Below the pieces are notes generated by a model, which saw only the letters and a list, made by a program, of their open reading frames with translations, made no database searches and was not told the DNA's origin. A stretch of DNA of 64,000 bases, from positions 3,773,001 through 3,837,000 of the forward strand of contig NZ_BLPF01000001.1 of NCBI RefSeq assembly GCF_011764425.1, written 5' to 3'. Position numbers and translations under genes: made by a program. This document shows, one piece after another, positions 12,543 through 20,851 of the stretch. Within the stretch, counting starts at the first letter, position 1; each line of letters begins with the position of its first letter. This DNA comes from Phytohabitans houttuyneae. GTDB taxonomy: Bacteria; Actinomycetota; Actinomycetes; Mycobacteriales; Micromonosporaceae.

Positions 12543-14042
12543 CTAGCTCAAAGGTGACTGGGAACCCGTCGGCAGCAGCACCCGGAACGCGGAACCCTGC
12601 CCCGGCCCCGTCTCCAGCTCCACCCGGCCGCCGTGGCTGCTCACGATCGCCGCCACGATCGAGAGCCCGAGCCCCGAGCCGCCGTTGCGCCGGGCGCGGC
12701 TCGGATCCGCGCGGTACAGCCGCTCGAAGATGCGCCCCGCGTGCTCGGTGGGCACGCCCGGACCGTTGTCGGCGACCTCCAGCACGGCGATCGGGGTGCG
12801 GCGCGGCAGGTCGTCACCGACCGCGGCGGTCGTGGACCGGTGCGGCCGGTACGTGCTCAGCCGGCCCACCCGCACGGTGATGTCGGCCTGCGGCGGCGTG
12901 TGCTGGAGCGCGTTGGCGACGAGGTTGGTGGCGACCTGGCGGAGGCGGTGCTCGTCGCCGAGCACGGTCACCGGCTCGAAGCCGCACTCGTCTCCGCCGA
13001 AGCTGGCCAGCCGCACCGGCCGGTCTGGGCGCCGCGCATGCGCGTCACGGATCGTGTCGGCGGCGATGGCGAGCAGGTCGACCGGGCGCCGCTGCGGCTC
13101 GCGCTGGCGGTCCAGCTTGGCGAGCAGCAGCAGGTCTTCGACCAGCAGCCCCATCCGCGCCGCCTCGGCCTCGATGCGGGCCATCGTCTCGTCCAGCAGG
13201 GGGCCGTGCGGGGCACCACCCCGGCGGTACAGCTCGGCGAAGCCCCGGATCGACGTGAGCGGTGTGCGCAGCTCGTGCGAAGCGTCCGCGACGAACTGCC
13301 GGATGCGCTGCTCGGACGCGGTGCGCGCGGCGACCTCCGACTCGATCCGGTCGAGCATCGAGTTGAGCGCGATGCCGAGCCGTCCGGACTCGGTGTGCGG
13401 GTCGGCGTCGTCGACGCGGCGGGTCAGGTCGCCCGCGGTGATCTCGGTCGAGGTCGACTCCATCCGGGTGAGCGGGCGCAGGCCGATCCGGACGACCGAC
13501 GCCGCGACAAGGCCGAGCAGGAGGAGCACCACGAACATCACGATCAGGTCGATCACCAGCAGCAGGTCGGCCGTCGCCTCCACCTGGCGCAGCGAGACGG
13601 CGGGAACGGCAACGCCACCGTCCTCGCGCGCGACCACCACCACGCGCCAGAAGTCTTCGCCGTCGGCCGACTCCACCGTGAACGGCTTGCCGCCGACCCG
13701 CTTGGACACCTCCTCGAACGAGCCAACCTCGGGTGGAGAGATCTCCTCCGAACCCATCATCGAGCGCTGGTTGCCCTGGGCGTCGTAGATCAGCATCGTC
13801 CGGTACAGGTCGAACTTGCCGCGGGGGAAGCCGTCGTCGTCGGGGCGGACCCGGATCGGGCGATCGTCGGCGGCCATCCGGCTCATCCCGATGAGCTGCT
13901 CGTCGATCTGGTCAGTCAGGTAGCGCTTCAGCAGCAGGATGCCGGCCGCGTTGGACGCGATGAGGGCCACCGCGGTCAGCGCGGCCACCACGACGACGAG
14001 GCGGGACCGGAGGGTCCAGTGCCGCCACCTCGGCATTTTCAT
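12543..14042 (-). CDS. Sensor histidine kinase of the export operon
   Basis: A 499-residue membrane kinase: helix 1 at about 13-36, an extracytoplasmic sensor of about 140 residues, helix 2 (LLLVIDLIVMFVVLLLLGLVAASVV), HAMP (PLTRMESTSTEITAGDLTRRV), H-box FVADASHELRTPLTSIRGF, and N/G1/G2 boxes NLVANALQHT, EVADNGPGVP and GGSGLGLSIV. The ATG at 14,042 overlaps the response-regulator stop (ATGA). It lies inside an operon with two fusion proteins and a MacB-like pump, so it probably senses the exported compound or cell-envelope damage and controls its own operon. Confidence 0.95.
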   Translation of the reverse strand: MKMPRWRHWTLRSRLVVVVAALTAVALIASNAAGILLLKRYLTDQIDEQLIGMSRMAADDRPIRVRPDDDGFPRGKFDLYRTMLIYDAQGNQRSMMGSEEISPPEVGSFEEVSKRVGGKPFTVESADGEDFWRVVVVAREDGGVAVPAVSLRQVEATADLLLVIDLIVMFVVLLLLGLVAASVVRIGLRPLTRMESTSTEITAGDLTRRVDDADPHTESGRLGIALNSMLDRIESEVAARTASEQRIRQFVADASHELRTPLTSIRGFAELYRRGGAPHGPLLDETMARIEAEAARMGLLVEDLLLLAKLDRQREPQRRPVDLLAIAADTIRDAHARRPDRPVRLASFGGDECGFEPVTVLGDEHRLRQVATNLVANALQHTPPQADITVRVGRLSTYRPHRSTTAAVGDDLPRRTPIAVLEVADNGPGVPTEHAGRIFERLYRADPSRARRNGGSGLGLSIVAAIVSSHGGRVELETGPGQGSAFRVLLPTGSQSPLS

Positions 14043-14755
14043 TCGTCCGGGGGGCGGGGCAGGCGCAACGCGTAGCCGACACCGCGCACGGTGTGGATCA
14101 GCGGCGGCTCCCAGCAGTCGATCTTTTTGCGCAGGTAGTACACGTACGACTCGACGATCCGGCCGTCGCCGCCGAAGTCGTAGCTCCACACGCGATCGAG
14201 GATCTGCGCCTTGCTCACCACCCGCCCCGCGTTGACAAGCAGGTAGCGAAGCAGGTTGAACTCGGTCGGCGACAGGTCGACGAGCCGCCCGCCCCGGCGC
14301 ACCTCGTGCGCGTCCTCGTCGAGCTCCAGGTCGGCGTAGCGCAGGACGCCGCCGTCGCCGTCACCCTCCGGCTCGGTGCGGCTGCGCCGCAGGATCGCCC
14401 GGATGCGGAGCACGACCTCCTCCAGGCTGAACGGCTTTGTCACGTAGTCGTCGGCGCCGACCGTCAGCCCGGAGATGCGATCCTCGACCGCGTCACGCGC
14501 CGTCAGGAACAGCACGGGCACGCCCGGACCCGAGCCGGACCGCAGCCGCTGCGCCACCTGAAAGCCGTCGAGGTCGGGCAGCATCACGTCGAGCACCACG
14601 AGGTCGGGCTCGAACTCGACCGCTGTGGCGAGGGCCTCGTGCCCTCCGCTCGCCACGCGCACGTCGAAGTCGATCAGCCGCAGCGTCGCAGACAGCAGGG
14701 CACAGATGTTGGGCTCGTCGTCGACGACGAGCACTCGGGTCAAACGGCCAGCCAC
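14039..14755 (-). CDS. OmpR/PhoB-family response regulator
   Basis: A 238-residue regulator. The receiver domain has the acidic pair VVDDEPN, the phospho-acceptor in LVVLDVMLPDLDG, a T in FLTARD and the Lys in YVTKPF. The C-terminal winged helix (LSPTEFNLLRYLLVNAGRVVSKAQILDRVW ... ESYVYYLRKKID) is of the OmpR type. Start GTG at 14,755. Partner of the kinase that overlaps it. It is preceded 44 bp upstream by the second fusion protein gene. Confidence 0.95.
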   Translation of the reverse strand: MAGRLTRVLVVDDEPNICALLSATLRLIDFDVRVASGGHEALATAVEFEPDLVVLDVMLPDLDGFQVAQRLRSGSGPGVPVLFLTARDAVEDRISGLTVGADDYVTKPFSLEEVVLRIRAILRRSRTEPEGDGDGGVLRYADLELDEDAHEVRRGGRLVDLSPTEFNLLRYLLVNAGRVVSKAQILDRVWSYDFGGDGRIVESYVYYLRKKIDCWEPPLIHTVRGVGYALRLPRPPDE

Positions 14756-14799
14756 GTCACTCTTGTACGGGAACTGCCTCGGAGTTGGCTGGGAACTAC

Positions 14800-16074
14800 C
14801 TAAGCGCCAGCTATGACAACTTCGTCGCCTTCGATAAGTCCGCTCTTGACCTCGGTGAACTGGTCGCCCCGCAGGCCGACCTCCACCGTGCGGGTCTCGT
14901 CCCCCGCCGCCGTGCGGACGACGACCTTTCCTTCGGCCCGCACCGCCGTCGACGGCACCCGAAGCACGCCGGTGACCTCGCCGGTCTTGACCCTCACACC
15001 CGCGCTCTGACCGACGAGAAGCTCCGCCGGCACCTCCTCGAACGCGAGCACCGCGCCGTATCGCACCATGTCGCCGTCTGCGGTGCCCACCGGGCTGACC
15101 CGGACGACACGCGCGGCGAACTCCTCGCCCGGCCGGTTGGCAAGCGTCACCGTGGCACTCAGGCCCACCGTGAGGCGGCCGGCGTCGGCCTCGGGAAAGT
15201 CGGCCGCCACCTGCATGCCGGCCACATCGGCGAGCGAGACGAACGTGCTGCCCGCGCGGACGTCGGCACCCACGGCTCCGCCGACCGACAGCACCTTGCC
15301 ACCGATCGGTGCCGTGATCTTCGTGCCCGCCAACTGGTCCTCCGCCTCGGCGAGGGCGAGCTCCGCGCTCGTCACCCGCTGCTGGGCGGCGAACACCGCA
15401 TCGCCGCCCCGGGGCGCCCCACCAGGGCAGGCGGAACTCTCCCCGCCACCGGGCACCTGGCCACCGTCGGGTCCGGACGGTGCGCTGCTATGGGGTGGCT
15501 GGCTTGCCGACGGCGCCTCCGTGCTCCGCGACGGCGACGGGGATGGCGACGGCTGGACGCTCGGCGACGGGGACGGCGTCGCGGACGGTGAAGGGGTCGC
15601 CCCGCCGCCCGACATCAGGGCGACCTGCACCACCTGCCCGCCCACGGCGGCGGAGACCGCGCAGGTGCTCGTCCCGCTGTCGGCGGCCTCCTCCGCCTCG
15701 TCGAGCGCCTCCTCGGCGTCGTCGAGCGCGTCCTGGGCGTCGTCCACCCGCTCCTGCGCCTCGGTGGCGTCGATCTCGGCGAGCACCTGACCAGCCTTGA
15801 CCTGGTCGCCGGCGCGCACCTTGACCGAGGTCACGGTGCCGTCGATGGCGAAGCCGAGCGTCCGCGTCTGCGCGGGCTCGAGCGAACCCGTCGTCGCCAC
15901 CGCCGTGGCCACGTCGCCCCGGTCGACCCGCGCCGTGGCGGCCTCGGCCGTGGGTGCCGGATCGCCGCTGGTCAACGCATACGCCCCCGCGGACGTGAGC
16001 ACGACGACCAGCACGACGAGGCCGCACACGACAAACCGCGTGCGGACACGCCACTTCCTCCGGCGAACGCCCAT
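14800..16074 (-). CDS. HlyD-type membrane-fusion protein with a Pro/Ser linker in place of the hairpin tip
   Basis: First gene of the export operon. From the ATG at 16,074: basic N-terminus, membrane anchor (VVCGLVVLVVVLTSAGAYAL), first lipoyl half (IDGTVTSVKVRAGDQVKAGQVLAEID), and a helix (AQERVDDAQDALDDAEEALDEAEEAAD). An inserted region of about 80 residues follows, dominated by PSPSP repeats and Gly, before the returning helix (AAQQRVTSAELALAEAEDQLAGT) and second lipoyl half (KITAPIGGKVLSVGG). In family members the two helices form a continuous hairpin; here the tip is a disordered linker flanked by two Cys. In a monoderm there is no outer-membrane channel to dock, which may explain the loss. 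Confidence 0.88.
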   Translation of the reverse strand: MGVRRRKWRVRTRFVVCGLVVLVVVLTSAGAYALTSGDPAPTAEAATARVDRGDVATAVATTGSLEPAQTRTLGFAIDGTVTSVKVRAGDQVKAGQVLAEIDATEAQERVDDAQDALDDAEEALDEAEEAADSGTSTCAVSAAVGGQVVQVALMSGGGATPSPSATPSPSPSVQPSPSPSPSRSTEAPSASQPPHSSAPSGPDGGQVPGGGESSACPGGAPRGGDAVFAAQQRVTSAELALAEAEDQLAGTKITAPIGGKVLSVGGAVGADVRAGSTFVSLADVAGMQVAADFPEADAGRLTVGLSATVTLANRPGEEFAARVVRVSPVGTADGDMVRYGAVLAFEEVPAELLVGQSAGVRVKTGEVTGVLRVPSTAVRAEGKVVVRTAAGDETRTVEVGLRGDQFTEVKSGLIEGDEVVIAGA

Positions 16075-16280
16075 GAGCCGCGAGTCTCGGCCGTCCACCT
16101 CGCAGCCGCCTGAGCCGTACCTCGGAGTTTGCTCAGAGTCGATTCGAAGGGTTCTCCGAGCTTCGCCTGACGCGGCATGGAGGTAGCGGCGGTTGCATGA
16201 GCCGGCGTGCCGCGGAGTTCCCCCAAGCCCGCGGCACGACCAAGGCAAGCCCTCGCGGCACGCCCACTGATGGAGGACCT

Positions 16281-16883
16281 GTGTCTCTGCGCGCGCGTTG
16301 GACCCTCGCTCTGGCAGCCGGATCGATCGCGGCGCTCTTCGTCGCCGCGGGGTGTGGCGGCTCGGATGGCGGCTCCGATGACTCCGGCCAGGCTGCGACA
16401 GGCTTCTCGGCCTACATGGACTGCCTTCGCGACCAGGGCATCGACATCCCCGACACGACGGCGTCCGGCCGGCCGGGCGGCTTCCCGTCGGGGCGTCCGA
16501 CCGCGTTCCCGTCGGGCTTCCCCTCGGACCGTCCGACCGCGTTCCCGTCCGGCGGGCCGTCGGGCGGGCCGGGTGTCGGGCCGTCGGGAGCGCCCGGTGG
16601 CGGTCGGATGGGCAGCGGCTTCCGGCCGGAGGGCGTCGACGACGCGACCTGGCAGAAGGCCCAGGAGGCGTGTGCCTCGCTGCGACCGACCGGCGGCCCG
16701 GGCGGCCCGGGCGGGCAGGGCGGCCCAGGCGGGGGCAACCGCGAGGCGGACGCTGCCTACCGCACCTGCCTCTCGGACCGCGGCGTCGACCTGAGCGCCA
16801 ACCCGAGCACCACCGACCCCAAGGTCAAGGAGGCCATGGAGGCGTGCGCGGTCCTGCGCCCGAGCGCCTCGACCACACCCTAG
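16281..16883 (+). CDS. Lipoprotein with two Cys-containing helical repeats and a Pro/Gly linker
   Basis: From the GTG at 16,281, which has TGGAGGA in front, the protein is about 200 residues with a lipobox (FVAAGC) at about 22-26. Two related helical units follow: AYMDCLRDQGIDI...WQKAQEACASLRP and AYRTCLSDRGVDL...KEAMEACAVLRP, each with two Cys. They are separated by a long PSG/FPSG-rich linker. No enzyme motif is visible. It diverges from the pump operon and may be a surface accessory or sensor for it. The repeat pattern is seen directly; function is not recognised. Confidence 0.7.
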   Translation: MSLRARWTLALAAGSIAALFVAAGCGGSDGGSDDSGQAATGFSAYMDCLRDQGIDIPDTTASGRPGGFPSGRPTAFPSGFPSDRPTAFPSGGPSGGPGVGPSGAPGGGRMGSGFRPEGVDDATWQKAQEACASLRPTGGPGGPGGQGGPGGGNREADAAYRTCLSDRGVDLSANPSTTDPKVKEAMEACAVLRPSASTTP

Positions 16884-16899
16884 GAGCGGGTCACCAGCG

Positions 16900-16946
16900 G
16901 TTGATCAGGGAGTCCGGCGCGGCCAGCCACAAGGTCCCTGATCAGC
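16900..16946. repeat. Dispersed inverted repeat, copy 2 (TTGATCAGGGA arms)
   Basis: GTTGATCAGGGA (16,900-16,911) faces TCCCTGATCAGC (16,935-16,946), ten of the twelve positions fully complementary. It lies between the convergent lipoprotein and MFS genes and shares its arms with the element at 8,409-8,470, while the interior differs. Confidence 0.65.
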
Positions 16947-16950
16947 CGGG

Positions 16951-18192
16951 TCAGTCCTCGACGAAGCGAGGGCGTGCGACCGCGAGCCCGGCGACGGTCT
17001 GTGCCAGCGCGGCGGCGATGAGAAAGCCGATCGGGATGTTCCACCCACCGGTGATCTCGTAGAGCGCGCCGACGACGAGGGGGCCGAGCGCGGCGATCAG
17101 GTAGCCGAGGCTCTGCGTGAAGGCGGACAGCGCCACCGTCCCCTCGGGCGTCCTCGCGCGCAGGCCGATCGTCACCAGCGCGAGCGGAAACGCGCCCTGG
17201 CCGATCGAGAGCAGGACCACCCACGCGACGGCGCCGCCGTGTGGGGCGAGGATGAGGCCGACGTACGAGGCGATCATCATGGCCGACAGCGCCAGCACCA
17301 GCGGCCTCAGGCTGCGCAGCCGCATCGCGAGCGCGGGCATCACCAGCGCCACCGGGATGCCCACGGCGGTGACGCCGGCGAGCAGCAGGCCGGCCGTCTG
17401 CGGGCGGTAGCCGGAGTCGCGGAAGAGCTGGGCCAGCCAGCCCATCGTGGCGTACCCGCTCAGTGCCTGCGTGCCGAAGTAGATGGCCATCGCCCAGCCG
17501 ACCCGGGTGCGGGCCGGGCGCACCCGCCCGTTCAGCGGCGCGGCCGTCGCGTGCGTGCCGGAGCGGCGGAGGATCACCGGGAGCCACGGCAGCACCGCGA
17601 CCACGGCGAGCACCGACCACGCGCCCAGCCCCGCCCGCCACGAGCCGAAGGCGTCGGCGATCGGCACTGCCGAGGCGGCGGCCACGGAGGCGCCGGCGGT
17701 CAGCGAGACCGTGTACGCACCGGTGACCAGCCCGGTTCGCGTCGGGAAGTACTGCCGCACCAGCAGCGGAAGCAGGATGTTGGCGACCGCGATGCCGGCC
17801 AGGGCCAGCGCGCTCGTGGCGATGAACACGACCGTCGACCCGGTGGCGACCCGCACCGCCTCGCCCGCGACAAGCGCGACCATCGCGGCCACGACCACGC
17901 GGCCGGGCGAGAAGCGGCGCACCAGCCAGGGTGCGATCGCGCCGAACGCGGCGAACGCGATCGTCGGCATCGTCGTGACCACGCCGGCCATGGCACCGGA
18001 AAGGTGCAGGCCGGTGCGCACCTCCTCGAGGAGGGCGCCGAGGCTCGTGATGGCGATGCGCAGGTTGAGCGCGACGAGCAGGATGCCGGCGAGGATGAGC
18101 GCGGTGCCGCGCGTACGGGCAGCCGGTGCGGTCTCGATGGCGGCGGAGGCAGGGGCGGTGAGTGTCGATGCTGGCGGAGCCACGAGGACCAT
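16951..18192 (-). CDS. MFS transporter, CynX/NimT subfamily
   Basis: About 413 residues from the ATG at 18,192, with twelve predicted membrane segments. ILLVALNLRIAITSLGALLEEV near the N-terminus and the second-half block YFGTQALSGYATMGWLAQLF are typical of the cyanate/2-nitroimidazole (CynX/NimT) group. Members export or import small organic ions; the substrate is not predictable. It is divergent from a GntR/FCD regulator with a near-perfect palindrome between them, so expression is probably repressed by that protein. An in-frame upstream start would run through the operator and is less likely. Confidence 0.87.
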   Translation of the reverse strand: MVLVAPPASTLTAPASAAIETAPAARTRGTALILAGILLVALNLRIAITSLGALLEEVRTGLHLSGAMAGVVTTMPTIAFAAFGAIAPWLVRRFSPGRVVVAAMVALVAGEAVRVATGSTVVFIATSALALAGIAVANILLPLLVRQYFPTRTGLVTGAYTVSLTAGASVAAASAVPIADAFGSWRAGLGAWSVLAVVAVLPWLPVILRRSGTHATAAPLNGRVRPARTRVGWAMAIYFGTQALSGYATMGWLAQLFRDSGYRPQTAGLLLAGVTAVGIPVALVMPALAMRLRSLRPLVLALSAMMIASYVGLILAPHGGAVAWVVLLSIGQGAFPLALVTIGLRARTPEGTVALSAFTQSLGYLIAALGPLVVGALYEITGGWNIPIGFLIAAALAQTVAGLAVARPRFVED

Positions 18193-18196
18193 CCTA

Positions 18197-18213
18197 AAAT
18201 CATGGGATGATTT
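18197..18213. promoter_or_regulatory. Operator for the GntR regulator (AAATCAT-GGG-ATGATTT)
   Basis: A 17-bp inverted repeat with fully complementary 7-base arms and a GGG centre lies between the MFS start (18,192) and the GntR start (18,234). It is the only A/T-rich stretch nearby. FCD-type GntR proteins usually bind such short palindromes in their own divergent promoters. It starts five bases upstream of the MFS start codon, so binding would block that gene directly. Confidence 0.7.
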
Positions 18214-18233
18214 ATGGTCGGGTGATGTAACCG

Positions 18234-18935
18234 ATGCCACTAGCCGCAGCTCACGAGGTGGGAGCCGGCCACCGCGGCATCACACCCACCCGTTCCCGCC
18301 CCACCCTTGTCCGGCAGGTGATCGACCAGCTCCGCGAGCAGGTCGCAGCGGGCGAGTGGCCGGTGGGCAGCCGCATCCCGACCGAGCCGCAGCTTGTCGA
18401 GGCGCTCGGCGTCGGGCGAAACACGGTTCGCGAGGCGGTGCGGGCGCTCGTGCACGCCGGGGTGCTGGAGTGCCGCCAGGGCTCGGGCACCTACGTGATC
18501 TCGGTGGACGAGATGTCCGGCGTGGTGGGCCGCCGGCTGGCCGGGGCACAGGCTGCCGAGGCGGTCGAGGTGCGCCGCGCGTTCGAGGTCGAGGCGGCGC
18601 GGCTGGCGGCGATGCGCCGTACCCCCGAAGACATGGCGGCGCTCGACGGCGCGCTGGCCGACCGCGAGGCCGCGTGGCGATCAGGCCGCGTCGACGATTT
18701 CGTGGAGGCCGACGCCGTGCTGCACACCGCGATCGTGGCGGCCGCGCACAACGCGATGCTGGCCGAGCTTTACGCCTCGTTCGGTGCGGCGATGCTCCGC
18801 GCCTCGATCGCGACCTGCGTGGGCGACGAGCTGCGCCCCGAGCACCGCGTCGACCACGACCGCCTCGTCGATGCCATCCGGGCGGGAGACCCGACGCGGG
18901 CGGCCGCCGAGGCTGGGGCATTTCTGGAGGTATGA
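18234..18935 (+). CDS. GntR-family regulator, FadR/FCD subfamily
   Basis: A 233-residue regulator: winged helix at about 25-90 (RIPTEPQLVEALGVGRNTVREAVRALVHAGVLECRQGSGTYV), then an all-helical FCD ligand domain with the metal-site pattern of the family (EADAVLHTAIV, and late HRVDHDRLVDAI). It faces the MFS transporter across a near-perfect 17-bp palindrome, so local autoregulation and control of that transporter are likely. The ligand is unknown; FCD proteins often bind carboxylates. Confidence 0.9.
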   Translation: MPLAAAHEVGAGHRGITPTRSRPTLVRQVIDQLREQVAAGEWPVGSRIPTEPQLVEALGVGRNTVREAVRALVHAGVLECRQGSGTYVISVDEMSGVVGRRLAGAQAAEAVEVRRAFEVEAARLAAMRRTPEDMAALDGALADREAAWRSGRVDDFVEADAVLHTAIVAAAHNAMLAELYASFGAAMLRASIATCVGDELRPEHRVDHDRLVDAIRAGDPTRAAAEAGAFLEV

Positions 18936-18960
18936 CGCCGGGACCACTACGGTGCTGGGC

Positions 18961-19407
18961 ATGCTCAAGGGTTTTAAAGACTTCATCATGCGCGGAAACG
19001 TGGTCGACCTCGCGGTCGGCATCGTGATCGGCGCCGCGTTCACAGGCGTGGTGACCCAGTTCACCAAGTCGTTCCTGGAGCCGCTGGTGCGGGTCATCTC
19101 GGGCGGCGAAGGCATAACGGCCGGTGCACCAAAGATCCGGGGTGTCGCGTTCGACTGGGCGGCTTTCATCAACGCGGCCATCGCCTTCCTGCTCACCGCA
19201 GCGGCGCTCTACCTGTTCGTCGTGGTGCCGATGAACAAGCTCGCCGAGCGCCGCCGCCGCGGCGAGGAGCCACCGCCCGCCGCCCCCAGCGAAGAGGTCA
19301 AGCTCCTCACCGAGATCCGCGACGCGCTCATCTCCACGCGGGTACCCGAGCAGCACCGCAGCGCCCTCGACAACCTCGTCAACAAAGATCGACCCGCCGA
19401 CCGTTAG
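18961..19407 (+). CDS. mscL: Large-conductance mechanosensitive channel
   Basis: A 148-residue protein. The N-terminal MLKGFKDFIMRGNVVDLAVGIVIGAAFTGVV is the conserved amphipathic helix and pore-lining TM1 of MscL. TM2 is AAFINAAIAFLLTAAALYLFVVVPMNKL, followed by RRRRGEEPPP and a cytoplasmic helix. The channel opens under membrane tension to release solutes during osmotic downshock. The ATG at 18,961 is preferred because it gives exactly the family N-terminus. The loop between the helices is short, as in other actinobacterial members. Confidence 0.96.
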   Translation: MLKGFKDFIMRGNVVDLAVGIVIGAAFTGVVTQFTKSFLEPLVRVISGGEGITAGAPKIRGVAFDWAAFINAAIAFLLTAAALYLFVVVPMNKLAERRRRGEEPPPAAPSEEVKLLTEIRDALISTRVPEQHRSALDNLVNKDRPADR

Positions 19408-19435
19408 TCGAACATCCGTTCTATACAGTGCTCCG

Positions 19436-19663
19436 ATGGAACAGCGAAAGCACTGGTGGAACGGCAAGTGGGGCCGGCTAGCGCGCCGGGACGTGTACCT
19501 GCGCGCCGACGCCGACCAGTGGTTCGTGGAGCAGCGCGCGGGCGGGGCCGAAGGGCTGTCCCGCTTCTACGAGTACGACAGCGAGGACGAGGCCTACGAG
19601 GCGGTCCGCGCGCTCCTCGCCGGTCCGGACGAGTGGCGCCGACTAGATGGCAACACTACCTAG
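19436..19663 (+). CDS. Small conserved-type hypothetical protein
   Basis: 75 residues: MEQRKHWWNGKWGRLARRDVYLRADADQWFVEQ..., then an acidic YEYDSEDEAYEAVRALL helix. It is rich in Trp and charged residues with no signal peptide or membrane segment. Coding bias matches neighbours and ATG 19,436 is the first start. The last codons overlap the PadR operator. I do not recognise a function. Confidence 0.65.
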   Translation: MEQRKHWWNGKWGRLARRDVYLRADADQWFVEQRAGGAEGLSRFYEYDSEDEAYEAVRALLAGPDEWRRLDGNTT

Positions 19664-19677
19664 GTAGCTGTGCTACC
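19656..19677. promoter_or_regulatory. Overlapping palindromes, probable PadR operator
   Basis: CTACCTAGGTAG (19,656-19,667, a perfect 12-bp palindrome) overlaps GGTAGC-TGT-GCTACC (19,663-19,677). The shared GGTAG half-site makes three half-sites in one block, ending eight bases before the PadR GTG. PadR proteins repress their own operons from such sites. Confidence 0.65.
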
Positions 19678-19685
19678 TTCCCCGA

Positions 19686-20024
19686 GTGGATCAGGACCGG
19701 CGAGGGCAGTGGCTGCGCGGCGTGCTCGACGTCTGCGTGCTCGCCCTCCTGGCCCGCCGCGAGTCGTACGGGTACGAGCTCGCCCAGGCCCTCGACCGCG
19801 CCGGCCTCGGCCAGATCCAGGGCGGCACGCTCTACCCCGTCCTCCTGCGGCTGCAGCGCACCGGCCTTGTCGCGGCCCACTGGCGCGACGGCGAGTCCGG
19901 GCCGGCCCGCAAGTACTACCGGCTCACCCCGTCGGGCGAGGAGGCCGTGCGCCGCCTTTCGACCGACTGGCGCGCCTTCGCCGGCCGGGTGGACGACCTG
20001 CTCATGGAAGAGGTGACCAGTTGA
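19686..20024 (+). CDS. PadR-family transcriptional regulator
   Basis: A 112-residue winged-helix repressor of the short PadR class: VLDVCVLALLARRESYGYELAQAL, GTLYPVLLRLQRTGLVAAHW, then the wing ARKYYRLTPSGEEAVRRL and a C-terminal dimer helix. Start GTG at 19,686 lies right after the overlapping palindromes. Its stop overlaps the ATG of the ABC ATPase (TGATG), so regulator and transporter are one operon, the usual arrangement when a PadR protein senses the pump's substrate. Confidence 0.93.
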   Translation: MDQDRRGQWLRGVLDVCVLALLARRESYGYELAQALDRAGLGQIQGGTLYPVLLRLQRTGLVAAHWRDGESGPARKYYRLTPSGEEAVRRLSTDWRAFAGRVDDLLMEEVTS

Positions 20025-20851
20025 TGACCGACGAGAGGTGGCTGCACGCGCTCGGCCAGGAGCTGGCCCGGCACCGGCTCGCGCCGGAGGTCACGCACCA
20101 CGTGGTCGCCGAGGCCGCCGCGCACCTGCGGGACAGCGGGCAGCCGGCGTTCCGGGCCTTCGGGACGCCGGAGGGCTACGCGGCCGCGGTCGCGGAGAGC
20201 CTTGCCAGCCAGCGCCGCCCGCAGCGGCGCCCGCCGGGACGCGTGCGGTTGCAGGCCCGCCAGATCACCAAGAGGTACGGGCGGCGCACCGTCCTGCGCC
20301 CCACGGACCTGACCATCCGCGCGGGCGAGGTGGCCGCGATCGTCGGGGCGAACGGGTGCGGCAAGAGCACGTTCCTGCGCATCTGCGCCGGCCTGCTGTC
20401 GCCGGACTCGGGCGACGTGGCGGTCGACGGCGTGCTGGGCTACTGCCCGCAGGACGGCGGCACGTATGACTTCCTCCTTCCCGAGGAGCACTTCGTGCTG
20501 GTGGGCGCCGGCCGTGGCCTCGACCGTGCCCACTCGCGGCGGCTGGGACGCGCCGGCGCCGCCTCGCTCCAGTGGGATGCGGGCGAGAGCGTGCAGGCGC
20601 GGCACCTCTCCGGCGGCACCCGGCAGAAGCTCAACCTCGTGATGGCCGCGCTCGGCGACCCGGACGTGCTGCTGCTCGACGAGCCGTACCAGGGCTTCGA
20701 CCGCGGCACGTACCTCGACTTCTGGCAGCACGTGTGGCGCTGGCGCGACGAGGGGCGGGCGATCGTGGTCGTCACCCACCTGCTCAGCCAACTGGACCAG
20801 GTCGACCAGGTGCTCGACCTGACGCCCGACCGCCGAGGAGTCGCCGCATGA
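20024..20851 (+). CDS. ABC transporter ATPase with an N-terminal helical domain
   Basis: 275 residues. The first about 70 (DERWLHALGQELARHRLAPEVTHHVVAEAAAHL...FGTPEGYAAAVAESL) resemble the helical HAAS/DUF1700-type domain that usually sits on separate proteins next to PadR regulators; here it is fused to the ATPase. Then Walker A VGANGCGKSTF, signature LSGGTRQKLN, Walker B VLLLDEPYQGFD and H-loop VTHL. It pairs with the permease that overlaps it by four bases (ATGA). The fusion is the unusual point; transport direction is probably export. Confidence 0.88.
   Translation: MTDERWLHALGQELARHRLAPEVTHHVVAEAAAHLRDSGQPAFRAFGTPEGYAAAVAESLASQRRPQRRPPGRVRLQARQITKRYGRRTVLRPTDLTIRAGEVAAIVGANGCGKSTFLRICAGLLSPDSGDVAVDGVLGYCPQDGGTYDFLLPEEHFVLVGAGRGLDRAHSRRLGRAGAASLQWDAGESVQARHLSGGTRQKLNLVMAALGDPDVLLLDEPYQGFDRGTYLDFWQHVWRWRDEGRAIVVVTHLLSQLDQVDQVLDLTPDRRGVAA

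Noticed and set aside
14800-16248. Longer start for the first membrane-fusion protein
   Set aside because: The upstream residues are not signal- or anchor-like; the ATG at 16,074 leads directly into a basic stretch and membrane helix.
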